Of a stretch of 22,126 bases of DNA, positions 7,858-15,006 are shown piece after piece. A program made the translations under genes and the position numbers. The notes under the pieces are model-generated. The model saw only the letters and a program-made list of their open reading frames with translations, did not search any database and was not told the DNA's origin. The DNA is taken from assembly GCA_003485325.1 (NCBI GenBank), contig DMZI01000007.1, positions 1 to 22,126 on the forward strand, given 5' to 3'. The DNA comes from Desulfotomaculum sp. GTDB taxonomy: Bacteria > Bacillota > Desulfotomaculia > Desulfotomaculales > Nap2-2B. Each line of letters opens with the position of its first letter. The first letter of the stretch is position 1.

Positions 7858-8412
7858 ATGTCCGTTAAGTGCCGCGAAGCAGGAATAAAGCTTGTCATCA
7901 ACACCAGCCTGCGCAGGCTGAGTTATTGCAGGGGTGATAAGACTCCCTCAAATTATCCTGTAGCAGTGGGTAAACCTTCGACTCCAACGCCGAATGGAAA
8001 TTACCAGGTGGTCAATAAAACAATCAACCCGGGGGGGATGCTGGGAACAAGATGGTTGGGGCTTAGTATACCAAATGGTCCTTATGGAATTCACGGGACA
8101 AATAACCCGGCCTCTATCGGCCAGGCAGTTTCCCATGGGTGCGTCAGGATGCATAACAGCGACATCGAAACGATTTTTCCTGAAGTATCTATAGGAACAC
8201 CTGTCGTCATTTCGAGCCAGGATATTGGCGGAGGTAAAGCGCCCGTTCAGGAACATTCCGGCGGTAAAACCTATACGGTGCAATCCGGAGATACACTATG
8301 GCAGATTTCCATCCGTTTTGGCGTCCCCCTGGAGAATATTATAAAGGCCAATCCGAATATGAATCCGGACCAGATTTATCCCGGACAACAAATAAACATA
8401 CCGCAAAAATAA
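7858..8412 (+). CDS. L,D-transpeptidase (YkuD domain) with C-terminal LysM domain
   Basis: Cell-wall or spore-cortex enzyme that makes or exchanges 3-3 peptide cross-links in peptidoglycan. The YkuD domain (about residues 10-115) carries the full catalytic signature GIHGTNNPASIGQAVSHGCVR, with His79, His93 and the nucleophile Cys95. A LysM domain (about 137-184, YTVQSGDTLWQIS) binds glycan. The order is catalytic domain then LysM, the reverse of Bacillus YkuD. No signal peptide is visible, as in Bacillus YkuD, which is spore-associated. ATG at 7858 is preceded by AAGGAG at seven bases. It is divergent from the 36-residue spore-like gene, and the 155-base gap between them holds both promoters. 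Confidence 0.9.
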   Translation: MSVKCREAGIKLVINTSLRRLSYCRGDKTPSNYPVAVGKPSTPTPNGNYQVVNKTINPGGMLGTRWLGLSIPNGPYGIHGTNNPASIGQAVSHGCVRMHNSDIETIFPEVSIGTPVVISSQDIGGGKAPVQEHSGGKTYTVQSGDTLWQISIRFGVPLENIIKANPNMNPDQIYPGQQINIPQK

Positions 8413-8482
8413 GCGATTTTTAAATAAGTGTGCTACCTGCCTGTTGTTTTTAATATATAACTCCTTAGGAAGGTGAACACGG

Positions 8483-9202
8483 GTGGGTAAAATATTATTA
8501 ATGAGTTTTATCGCGGGGTTGGGAACATGTTTGGGAGCGCTTATTATACTTTATTTTGGCAGCATAAAATATTGGCAGCTTTCTTTGATGCTGGGATTCG
8601 CTTCCGGAGCCATGCTGGCGTTAACCTTTTTGGATCTTATCCCTGCGGCTCTTTATCAGTCCGAATTGGGCCTGTGCTTGAAAGGATGCGTTTTAAGCCT
8701 CGTTATTATGGGCTTGCTTGACTTGTTATTTAACCGCACACTGCTGGCAGGCAGTTCAGAACACAGGTACACCCTTCTTGGTTACTTCATCGCCCTTGGA
8801 ATTGCGCTCCATGATCTTCCCGAAGGGCTTGCTATCGCTGCGGGCGCAGCCGAACCAATATCTCTGGGAACTCTGCTTACCCTGACAATAGGTCTCCATA
8901 ACATACCTGAAGGGATGGCGATGAGCGCGCCTCTACGTGTGGGCGGCATGGGCGCTTTCAGGATTATGGCCATTAATTGTCTAATCAGCCTGGTTACACC
9001 GCTTGGTTCTGCTCTGGGAATGATCCTTATCAAAGCTTCGCCTTCTTTTATTTCCCTGCTTTTAGCATTTGCCGCCGGTTCAATGCTCTACATTGTTATG
9101 ATGAAATTATTGCCCGAGGCATTCAGCAGAAGGTGGCCTGCTTCCTGTCTGGGTATTTTTCTGGGTATAATCCTGGTCGTCTCTTTTAACCTATTCTTTT
9201 AA
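8483..9202 (+). CDS. ZIP-family divalent metal transporter
   Basis: A 239-residue integral membrane protein with about eight hydrophobic segments. It carries the two metal-site signatures of the ZIP family, HDLPEG (His110) in the fourth and HNIPEG (His139) in the fifth membrane helix, which bind Zn2+ or Fe2+ in transit. It therefore probably imports zinc or another divalent metal into the cytoplasm; exact specificity is not readable. The start is GTG at 8483 with AGGAAGG upstream. The gene follows the transpeptidase by 70 bases without a terminator and may share its transcript. Its last 12 bases overlap the end of the convergent DMT gene. Confidence 0.87.
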   Translation: MGKILLMSFIAGLGTCLGALIILYFGSIKYWQLSLMLGFASGAMLALTFLDLIPAALYQSELGLCLKGCVLSLVIMGLLDLLFNRTLLAGSSEHRYTLLGYFIALGIALHDLPEGLAIAAGAAEPISLGTLLTLTIGLHNIPEGMAMSAPLRVGGMGAFRIMAINCLISLVTPLGSALGMILIKASPSFISLLLAFAAGSMLYIVMMKLLPEAFSRRWPASCLGIFLGIILVVSFNLFF

Positions 9203-9634
9203 CAACAGCCAAGCTCCGCCGGCTAATAACAAAGTCCCTGCAACCCTGCACCAGGTAAAAGGAAGGCGTTCCATCCCAAGAAGACCCAGGTGATCTATAA
9301 AGCTTGCCGTAAGGACCTGTCCCAGAATAATAGCTGTCGTGGCCGGGGCAACTCCTGCCTTGGGGATGCTCCGGGCAACGCCGTAAATAATTAAGACACC
9401 CAGAACGCCGCCCAGGTATGTATACCAGGGTGAACGGGTTAACTGGACCGTAGAAATTTTTGTGCTCAAGGAGAATAGTACTATTCCGACAGTGCCCAGC
9501 CCTACCAGATGTACGAAAAAGGTTGTTTCCAGCAACCCGATAACTTTGCTCAGAGCGGCGTTTAAAGAACCCTGGAAAGCCATCAGCATACCTGCAACTG
9601 CGGCTATTATCAAAGCAAGCAATTTTTCAGTCAC
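9191..9634 (-). CDS. DMT-superfamily membrane protein, YdcZ (DUF606) type
   Basis: A 147-residue membrane protein with about five hydrophobic helices. The start TEKLLALIIAAVAGMLMAFQGSLNAAL, continuing into FVHLVGLG, and the later ATTAIILGQVLTA with DHLG are typical of the YdcZ/DUF606 half-size drug/metabolite transporters. Its substrate is unknown. I choose GTG at 9634, with AAAGAGG seven bases upstream; the longer reading from 9724 would include an upstream terminator hairpin. Proteins of this family often work as dimers or in pairs, but no partner gene is adjacent. It converges on the ZIP gene with a 12-base overlap of the coding ends. Confidence 0.82.
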   Translation of the reverse strand: MTEKLLALIIAAVAGMLMAFQGSLNAALSKVIGLLETTFFVHLVGLGTVGIVLFSLSTKISTVQLTRSPWYTYLGGVLGVLIIYGVARSIPKAGVAPATTAIILGQVLTASFIDHLGLLGMERLPFTWCRVAGTLLLAGGAWLLLKE

Positions 9635-9652
9635 AAAAACGCCTCTTTCCAA

Positions 9653-9680
9653 ATCATAAAATATCTTTTCCCGCACCCAA
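9653..9680 (-). promoter_or_regulatory. possible sigma-A-like promoter of the YdcZ-type gene
   Basis: TTGGGT (9680-9675), 16 bases, then TATGAT (9658-9653) on the minus strand, just after the terminator of the upstream gene and about 10 bases before the ribosome site. The -35 is poor (three of six). Because a terminator lies directly upstream, the gene needs a promoter here. Confidence 0.3.
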
Positions 9681-9711
9681 AAATATATGCGGCTGATCTT
9701 GCAACAGCCGC
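9676..9711 (-). terminator. rho-independent terminator of the gene at 9740
   Basis: On the minus strand a perfect seven-base stem GCGGCTG / CAGCCGC with a nine-base loop is followed by ATATATTTTTGG. It begins 29 bases after the stop of the 167-residue gene and precedes the YdcZ-type gene. Confidence 0.7.
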
Positions 9712-9739
9712 ACAGACAATCCATATAACAAAAGATATT

Positions 9740-10243
9740 TTATCCTGCGCCCAACCGTGAATCCCACGAAGGAATAGTATTTCTCCTTTTTACTTCAGCC
9801 GCTTTGCCGGCCTGCGGGCTGTCAACAACTGCCTTTGATTCCCCGGGCTTTGATTTTTCATCAAGTTGGGGAGCGCTTTTTAATAAGCCTCCCAGAAGCT
9901 TTAGCAGCAATGCGGGGTCTACCTGATTGCCCGCCTGTGGAGAAACCATATTCAGTAATGCCGCTGGGTTAAACGGAAGCCCGCCTTGCCCGCTCCCGGT
10001 ATTCTCCTCGCCGGCTTTCTGCTGCCGTCCTCCAAGCATACTGCCGAGCATGCCAATCAGAGGGTTTATCCCTGCTGACTGAGTTGAAGCGGCCGGGGAT
10101 GACTGTTTGTTCAGTAAACTGACTATACCAAGCAGGTTTAAAAGACTCAGCATCAGCATTGTATCACCCGGATTGCCGGCGTCCGGTTTCGGCTGCAGTT
10201 CAAGTATTTTATAAAGTACGTGTTCCAGGTTTTCTTCTGACAT
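9740..10243 (-). CDS. hypothetical protein, small paralogous family A (long member)
   Basis: I do not recognise a named family. The 167-residue protein has an N-terminal part (1-47) with LEHVLYKILEL and the hydrophobic block MLSLLNLLGIVSLLN. A middle part follows, rich in Gly, Pro, Gln and Ala, with a glycine-rich GMLGSMLGG, then a second hydrophobic block (PALLLKLLGGLLKS, about 109-122) and a charged tail ending KRRNTIPSWDSRLGAG. The N-terminal block is clearly similar to the 64-residue protein at 10978. ATG at 10243 has GGGAGG eight bases before it. It is divergent from the two B-family genes on the plus strand. Context with coat proteins suggests a spore or envelope role, which is inference. 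Confidence 0.72.
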   Translation of the reverse strand: MSEENLEHVLYKILELQPKPDAGNPGDTMLMLSLLNLLGIVSLLNKQSSPAASTQSAGINPLIGMLGSMLGGRQQKAGEENTGSGQGGLPFNPAALLNMVSPQAGNQVDPALLLKLLGGLLKSAPQLDEKSKPGESKAVVDSPQAGKAAEVKRRNTIPSWDSRLGAG

Positions 10244-10410
10244 TCCGACACCTCCCTCACTATTATATTCAAAAGGACTTCTAAAAGTTTTGGCCTGCTC
10301 CTTTAAATAAAAATGTCACAGGATATGCGATTGGTACGTAGTATACTAAAGGAACTTTTAGGTAAATATTTTGTTCTTTCCTTAAATTTTCAAGAAAGGA
10401 GGAATTCTAA

Positions 10411-10608
10411 TTGCCCCAGATCATACAACCAGACAACCCGTTCACATTATTTTTAATTTTGATTCTGTTAATCCTGGCAACTATGCCCGAAGTTGAAACT
10501 CATTTGATGTTTCTTAAATCTATGTTAGAGGCTGCGCAGTTCTCTGTACGTACTTTTCAAACCGGCATGGGAAGCTTATACAATTTAATCCAGTTGGCAG
10601 CCAAATGA
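10411..10608 (+). CDS. hypothetical protein, small paralogous family B (first copy)
   Basis: A 65-residue protein of no recognised family. Residues about 11-25 are a hydrophobic stretch (LFLILILLILATM). The rest is an amphipathic helix region with FLKSMLEAAQFSVRTFQTG. It is similar along its length to the next gene. The start is TTG at 10411, eight bases after GGAGG. It is 38 bases from the next gene in the same direction, so the two should be one transcript. Divergent from the A-family gene at 10243; the 167-base gap between them must hold both promoters, but I see no convincing -35/-10 pair there. Confidence 0.7.
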   Translation: MPQIIQPDNPFTLFLILILLILATMPEVETHLMFLKSMLEAAQFSVRTFQTGMGSLYNLIQLAAK

Positions 10609-10646
10609 GATAACGGGAAATATTAATAGACGGAGGTATATTTGTC

Positions 10647-10868
10647 TTGAACAGTCAAAGTGAAATTAATAATCTTCTCCTAGCCCCGGTATTGCTTATG
10701 ATGTGTATAAAACCGGATACCGAAGAAAAGCTTGGTTGCATGTCCTCTTTAATTGAAGCTGTGTTTGCCACTATTCAAACATTCCGCTCGGGGCTGGAAA
10801 ACTTTCAAACCAGCATGACTAAAGCTTTTCCGGGTTCCGACGACAACCAGCAAACACCGGAAGCTTAG
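10647..10868 (+). CDS. hypothetical protein, small paralogous family B (second copy)
   Basis: A 73-residue protein. The hydrophobic block LLLAPVLLMMCIKP (about 10-23) is followed by EEKLGCMSSLIEAVFATIQ and TFRSGLENFQTSM. This lines up with the first copy position by position (TFQTG/TFRSG, SMLEAA/SLIEAV). A polar tail ending QQTPEA is extra. The start is TTG at 10647 after CGGAGG with a ten-base spacing, slightly long. It was probably made by tandem duplication of the upstream gene and has diverged strongly. Function unknown. Confidence 0.68.
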   Translation: MNSQSEINNLLLAPVLLMMCIKPDTEEKLGCMSSLIEAVFATIQTFRSGLENFQTSMTKAFPGSDDNQQTPEA

Positions 10869-10890
10869 CCGAAAAAATGACCCGGCGCCA

Positions 10891-10953
10891 GATTTATCAG
10901 GCGACGTCTATTTAAGCCTGCTGGTGCTTTTAATGACGCCGCCTGGCTAAATC
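10891..10953. repeat. long imperfect inverted repeat between convergent genes
   Basis: The left arm (10891-10908) and right arm (10935-10953) are complementary over 16 positions: GATTTA, then CAGGCG, then CGTC, interrupted by two small mismatches. The loop is 26 bases. It sits between the converging stops of the B pair (10868) and the short A gene (10978), where a two-way terminator is expected. There is no immediate T-run on either side. Confidence 0.6.
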
Positions 10954-10977
10954 ATTCTATTTAAACCGGACGATGCC

Positions 10978-11172
10978 TTATTCCCCCTGTGGTTCAGCTT
11001 TTATTTCGGTTTTACCCGGCCTCTTTTGCCCTAGAATATTGACTATCCCCATGAGGTTTAGCAAACTCATCAAAATAAGCAGGTTGTTCTGATCTACACC
11101 TGAGTTACCGCTTCTTTCCAAAATAGAAAACAGGGTGTTTTCCAACCCGTAAGTTCCCTGCCCTTGATCCAT
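10978..11172 (-). CDS. hypothetical protein, small paralogous family A (short member)
   Basis: A 64-residue protein that matches the N-terminal part of the 167-residue protein at 9740: LENTLFSILE against LEHVLYKILE, and LMSLLNLMGIVNIL against LMLSLLNLLGIVSLL. It ends in a short charged tail and lacks the Gly/Pro-rich extension. ATG at 11172 follows GAGGTGA at five bases; a GTG at 11181 is possible but overlaps the ribosome site. It lies downstream of the coat operon on the same strand, separated by a terminator. Function unknown; see the finding on families A and B. Confidence 0.68.
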   Translation of the reverse strand: MDQGQGTYGLENTLFSILERSGNSGVDQNNLLILMSLLNLMGIVNILGQKRPGKTEIKAEPQGE

Positions 11173-11231
11173 TCCGGTCACCTCTATTTAAAATTGTATT
11201 GCTCCACAGCGCTGGTTATTTAAAAATCCCC

Positions 11232-11262
11232 TAAAAAAAGAAAAGCTGTCTAAACAGCTTCT
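11232..11262 (-). terminator. rho-independent terminator of the spore coat operon
   Basis: On the minus strand AAGCTGT and ACAGCTT form a perfect seven-base stem with a four-base loop. It is followed by TTCTTTTTTT and lies about 27 bases after the stop at 11289. Confidence 0.85.
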
Positions 11263-11288
11263 CCTATTTTCTTACTGACAGTTAATTA

Positions 11289-12356
11289 TTAAATACCGCC
11301 AACGCATGAAAAATCAACATCATCAATCTTTACCATGCTGTTATTAGCAGGCAGCGATGTGTTGGGCATAAAAGTAAATCTGACTATAGCCGTAACGGCG
11401 CCTATAGGCGCTGCCGGAGTGCTGATCGTAAACTGCTGATACCCGTTGTCAGGTATCGCGGAGCCCGGAAAACTGCTGCTGGTCCCGTCAACCGGCATAC
11501 CCATTCTGTTAAAGAAGCGCACTTCGGCTGTCAGGGAATAGTTGCTCGTTCCACAGAAGTCTTCCCTTGCCCAGAAGGATAATTTATAGGAGCGTCCTGG
11601 GGCAATATTTGCGCGTATAGTCTGGAATAAAGCAGCCTCTTGAGTCGGAACCACTCCAAGCTCTGCAGCGAAGCTGCCTGAATGAGCTATATGGGTAGGA
11701 CGGACATTCGCTGCTCCCCAGAAGAGGGGAACGTGATGAGACCACTGCTCCAGGCTGGGATCTTCAAGCAGATTGCCTGGCGGGCAGATATCCGGAGAAG
11801 GACAAACCTGAACGAAAATCTGGCGCTCTTCAACCAGCTTGATTCTGACAATGATCACCCCGGTTTGCTGCAGGCGGCCGCCCCGGATGAGATCCCATGA
11901 AACATCAATTCTTGGCCTAAAATGACGGATAACTACTTCGTCCTCATCCAGCACAGGCTGCGGCTTGGTCAGCTCGACCATTTTTGAAAAAGGAATTTCT
12001 TCCTGTAAGTGCTTGACAGTATCATCTTTGTTTACATAATAAATTTGCTTGTGCAAAATTCCGCTAACGATAACCTTTTTAAGAACCGACACTCCTCCTA
12101 CACATTTGTTAAAATGATGGTGCCACTCCTTGGGAATAACCATATGCCAGTGTCCCAAACCCTCGTGGATAAATACAGGCTCGGCTTCCAGATCTTTTAC
12201 CCAGGCATCGATGTGATCAACCTTTTTGGCCAGTTCAGGCAGGTGAACGGTTTTATCAATCAGAACCTGCGCTTCTTCATCCGATAGGACTACCGGAGTA
12301 ACAATCTTCATGCATGTTACAATTTCCGGTTCTGTATACTCGAATTGAATGGGCAT
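11289..12356 (-). CDS. SPOCS (DUF3794) protein with C-terminal carbohydrate-binding-like domain
   Basis: A 355-residue protein, probably of the spore coat. Residues about 1-195 form one SPOCS-type unit with the typical VIVSGILHKQIYYVN, IPFSKMVEL and VVIRHFRPRIDVSWDLI segments. It has an unusual histidine-rich insert HWHMVIPKEWHHHFNKC near 69-85. After PSPDICPPG the chain continues as a beta-rich domain (about 203-355) starting NLLEDPSLEQW, with a later HSGSFAAELG and a final KIDDVDFSC. This pattern is typical of jelly-roll CBM4/9-like modules. ATG at 12356 has AAGGAGG nine bases upstream and lies 30 bases after the SipL-like gene, so both form one operon. The glycan ligand is unknown, and no enzyme domain is attached. 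Confidence 0.78.
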   Translation of the reverse strand: MPIQFEYTEPEIVTCMKIVTPVVLSDEEAQVLIDKTVHLPELAKKVDHIDAWVKDLEAEPVFIHEGLGHWHMVIPKEWHHHFNKCVGGVSVLKKVIVSGILHKQIYYVNKDDTVKHLQEEIPFSKMVELTKPQPVLDEDEVVIRHFRPRIDVSWDLIRGGRLQQTGVIIVRIKLVEERQIFVQVCPSPDICPPGNLLEDPSLEQWSHHVPLFWGAANVRPTHIAHSGSFAAELGVVPTQEAALFQTIRANIAPGRSYKLSFWAREDFCGTSNYSLTAEVRFFNRMGMPVDGTSSSFPGSAIPDNGYQQFTISTPAAPIGAVTAIVRFTFMPNTSLPANNSMVKIDDVDFSCVGGI

Positions 12357-12386
12357 ACACTATAACCTCCTTAATATTGTTTATTT

Positions 12387-13931
12387 TTAACCTTTTGCCG
12401 GGGGACAAGGTACTTTAATAACCTGCCCCACCTGTAAATTTTCGGGGTTGACCCCCGGATTAGCCTGCGTGATTGCCCCTGCTGTCGTTCCATACTTTTG
12501 AGCTATTGAATAGAATGTGTCTCCCGACTGGACGGTGTAGTTGATTGTTTCTCCCGGTACGCAAACCGGCGCCGGAGTGGGAACTTCAGCTTCTGTTACA
12601 ACATCTTTCTGCATAGTCTCAATAGCCTTGGCAGATACCTTAATAACCAGTTCGATAGTTATATGGCAGGATTCGTAACCGGCGGTAGCATACTCGGTTG
12701 TTACTGTTACATCAATGTCCATTCCCTCTTCCACTCCCGGTATTTCAACAAAAGTATGGAAGGGAATTTTCCGGCGCATAGCGTGTACTGGTTGTTCTGG
12801 AAGACCTGCTACATAAGTTACTTCTACATATACGTCACCCCGGATGATGACTTTATCCTTTAATATCCTTGTTTCTCTCACTTCCGTTTTATCAACCGAG
12901 GTCTTTAAAACTTTTTCAATGACCGGTTCGGGATCAGGTGTTGAAAATGTATCCCGCAATACAACCTGGGTGCTGTCCTCGCCGACGACATGAGCAATTT
13001 TCAGCCTCGCCATTTTAGCCTGTGCTCCGGAAACCTCAGTAATCACCTTGACTTGCTTTGTCTCAAAAGCCCTTGCTGTGACCATTAAAACTACGTCTGC
13101 CGATAAACGGTCGGGAGTGTGCTGGTCAACATCTGCACTTTCCACTTCTACATCAACTCTTACATCTGAGTCTGAGCGAACACCGGGCACTTCAATAAAA
13201 TCGTTAAATGAGAAGGTCCTGTGCATTTCATGTACCGATTGTTCAGGCTCCATGGCAACGTAAATGACGTTGATTTTTACATTACCGTCAACGATTACCT
13301 TGTTCTTCAATACCCGTATGTTGGTAACTTCTGCAGTGGTTATAGTGTCTAGAATTTTCTCAGCCGAGGGTTTTTCCTCCGGAACATTAAACACGTCACT
13401 GGCAACTACCTGTTTAGTCTTGCTGGCAACCACGTGGTCGATCTTAATGGTCTCAGATTTGCAGGTAGCTCCGGCAGGACACTCAGTCAAAATATCAACG
13501 TCCTGAACTTCGGTAATTTTGGCAAATACTGAAAGCACAGCAGCTGCATCAAATACCCGCGCATCATCACGGCTGGGAGTAACGCTTACATCCTCAATGG
13601 CAGCCCTTACCTGTACTTCCATCCCCGGCTCCGCGCCGGGCACGTCAACAAAGGCCGTAAACGGTATTTTCGCGTGCATATGATGAACGGAATGTGCTGG
13701 CTCAAAGGCAATATAGACTACCTGTAAGGTTACATTTCCTTCAACTATAACTTTGTCAGGCACTACTTCTGTTTTTTCGATATTTACCGTTTTATCCGTA
13801 GAAAGAATTTTGTCCACATCCGGCTTCGCTTCAGGTACGGTTACTTTGCCACGAACCACAACCTGCTGCGTTTCTTCGCTGATTACCTGGTGAACGCGCA
13901 GCTTTTCTGTGGTCTGTGCATTTGGCGCCAT
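12387..13931 (-). CDS. SipL-like spore morphogenesis protein: three SPOCS (DUF3794) domains and LysM
   Basis: About 514 residues. Three repeats of a unit of about 150 residues each show VIVEGNV-type strands, an aromatic/valine VVYIA segment, a PFxxFVDVPG-type turn and a closing AKITEVQDVDILTE-like strand. They span roughly 20-155, 168-305 and 320-450. A LysM domain (YTVQSGDTFYSIAQKYG, about 465-510) ends the protein. Size and architecture match SipL of Clostridioides difficile, which binds SpoIVA and is needed to anchor the coat. This makes a role at the forespore surface likely. ATG 13931 or ATG 13937 follows AAAGGGGG; a TTG further upstream overlaps that site. A sporulation-type promoter lies upstream and the carbohydrate-binding SPOCS gene follows. 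Confidence 0.85.
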   Translation of the reverse strand: MAPNAQTTEKLRVHQVISEETQQVVVRGKVTVPEAKPDVDKILSTDKTVNIEKTEVVPDKVIVEGNVTLQVVYIAFEPAHSVHHMHAKIPFTAFVDVPGAEPGMEVQVRAAIEDVSVTPSRDDARVFDAAAVLSVFAKITEVQDVDILTECPAGATCKSETIKIDHVVASKTKQVVASDVFNVPEEKPSAEKILDTITTAEVTNIRVLKNKVIVDGNVKINVIYVAMEPEQSVHEMHRTFSFNDFIEVPGVRSDSDVRVDVEVESADVDQHTPDRLSADVVLMVTARAFETKQVKVITEVSGAQAKMARLKIAHVVGEDSTQVVLRDTFSTPDPEPVIEKVLKTSVDKTEVRETRILKDKVIIRGDVYVEVTYVAGLPEQPVHAMRRKIPFHTFVEIPGVEEGMDIDVTVTTEYATAGYESCHITIELVIKVSAKAIETMQKDVVTEAEVPTPAPVCVPGETINYTVQSGDTFYSIAQKYGTTAGAITQANPGVNPENLQVGQVIKVPCPPAKG

Positions 13932-13968
13932 ATGCATACTTCCCCCTTTCAAAAAGTAATCTATTAAT

Positions 13969-13995
13969 ATATATATGAGTTACAGAAATAAATGT
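13969..13995 (-). promoter_or_regulatory. sigma-K/sigma-E-like promoter of the spore coat operon
   Basis: On the minus strand AC is followed by 16 bases and CATATATAT, close to the mother-cell pattern AC, 16-17 bases, CATAnnnTA (the last two bases are swapped). The -10 lies about 20 bases before the ribosome site of the SipL-like gene. AT-rich sequence raises the chance of a spurious match. Confidence 0.4.
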
Positions 13996-14093
13996 GCGGT
14001 AAAGAAAACTTTGCTAAAAAAAATTAAAAAAGATATCAGGCCGGGACCGGTGATAAATTATATTAAAGGGAATTAATTTAGTTCACGCTGGCT

Positions 14094-14122
14094 TGTGACG
14101 CGGGGACGGGGTTGTTGACACA
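14094..14122. repeat. possible fragment of a dispersed G-rich intergenic repeat
   Basis: The stretch contains GACGCGGGGACGGGG flanked by TGTG on the left and GTTGACACA on the right. From memory, Peptococcaceae genomes carry many intergenic elements with GGGGACGG cores and TGTCA-like ends near REP-associated transposases. Only one copy is seen here, so the assignment rests on resemblance. The rest of the 13953-14133 gap holds only the coat promoter. Confidence 0.3.
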
Positions 14123-14133
14123 CTTTGGCGAAC

Positions 14134-14163
14134 AAAAAGCGCCGCTTTTAACGGCGCTTTTTT
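14134..14163. terminator. strong bidirectional terminator, end of the bbs operon
   Basis: AAAGCGCCG and CGGCGCTTT form a nine-base stem around a seven-base loop, with A-runs and T-runs on both sides, so it works in either direction. It lies 25 bases after the stop of bbsH on the minus strand and insulates the catabolic operon from the spore coat operon. Confidence 0.9.
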
Positions 14164-14187
14164 GCTTTTTCCTTTTTTTAGGTGGGT

Positions 14188-14967
14188 TTATCTGCCTTTA
14201 TACTGCGGTGGTCTCTTTTCAGCAAAAGCTTTGCGGCCTTCCAGCCTGTCTTCTGTATCACGCAGAATACCCCAGAGCATATAGTCAAACATAATTGCCT
14301 GGTCAAGAGGCAGATCAGCGCCCACAACACATGCCTGCTTGGCTGCTTTAACCGACAGCGGGGCGTTGGCTGCAATCTGGCCGGCAATCTTCATTGCGCC
14401 TTCCATGAGGGCTTCAGGTTCGAAAATGTCGCTGATCAGGCCGATCCGGTAAGCTTCCTGGGCATTGATGCGCTCTGCGCCAAGAATCATCTTCATAGCC
14501 ACAGCCTTGGGAACAGTCCTGATCAGGCGCTGCATCCCGCCAAGCCCGGGCAGGCTGGCCACTTTAACTTCGCTAAGGGCAAAAGAAGCCTTCGAGGAAG
14601 CTACTCTGAGATCACAGGCTAAAGCCATTTCCAAGCCGCCGCCGATGCAATAGCCGTTGATGGCAGCTATAGTCGGTTTCCACATCTTTAAGCCTGACAG
14701 ATAGGTTTCCCAGTCGAAGTAGGTGGCCACAAAACTTTCATCCGCCATTTTGGCTGTCTTCTTGAGATCCGTCCCTGTGCAGAAAGCCCGGTCACCTGTT
14801 CCGGTGATAACTACCACGCGGACGTCCGGGTCTTTTTTAATCTCAAAACAGATCTCGCGCAGCTCCTCCCACCCTTCAAGAGGCAGGGCATTCAATGCAT
14901 CAGGGTTATTGAGGGTAAGAACACCTATGTTGCCTTCCTTGGTAAAAACCAGAGTTCCAGTGCTCAT
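14188..14967 (-). CDS. bbsH: enoyl-CoA hydratase, BbsH-like (benzylidenesuccinyl-CoA hydratase)
   Basis: Crotonase-family enzyme of 259 residues. In Thauera, BbsH adds water to (E)-benzylidenesuccinyl-CoA (phenylitaconyl-CoA), giving 2-(hydroxybenzyl)succinyl-CoA. Both catalytic glutamates of true hydratases are present: Glu113 in CIGGGLEMALACD and Glu133 in FALSEVKV. The oxyanion-hole segments are AFCTGTD (61-67) and YCIGGG (106-111). ATG at 14967 has GGAGG seven bases upstream. It is the last gene of the operon, 39 bases after bbsG, and is followed by a strong terminator. The position in an exact bbsA-H order is the main reason for the specific name; the sequence alone supports a generic enoyl-CoA hydratase. 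Confidence 0.85.
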   Translation of the reverse strand: MSTGTLVFTKEGNIGVLTLNNPDALNALPLEGWEELREICFEIKKDPDVRVVVITGTGDRAFCTGTDLKKTAKMADESFVATYFDWETYLSGLKMWKPTIAAINGYCIGGGLEMALACDLRVASSKASFALSEVKVASLPGLGGMQRLIRTVPKAVAMKMILGAERINAQEAYRIGLISDIFEPEALMEGAMKIAGQIAANAPLSVKAAKQACVVGADLPLDQAIMFDYMLWGILRDTEDRLEGRKAFAEKRPPQYKGR

Positions 14968-15006
14968 AATTTAACCTCCTTATTTATTAATATTTACAAA
15001 TATTAT

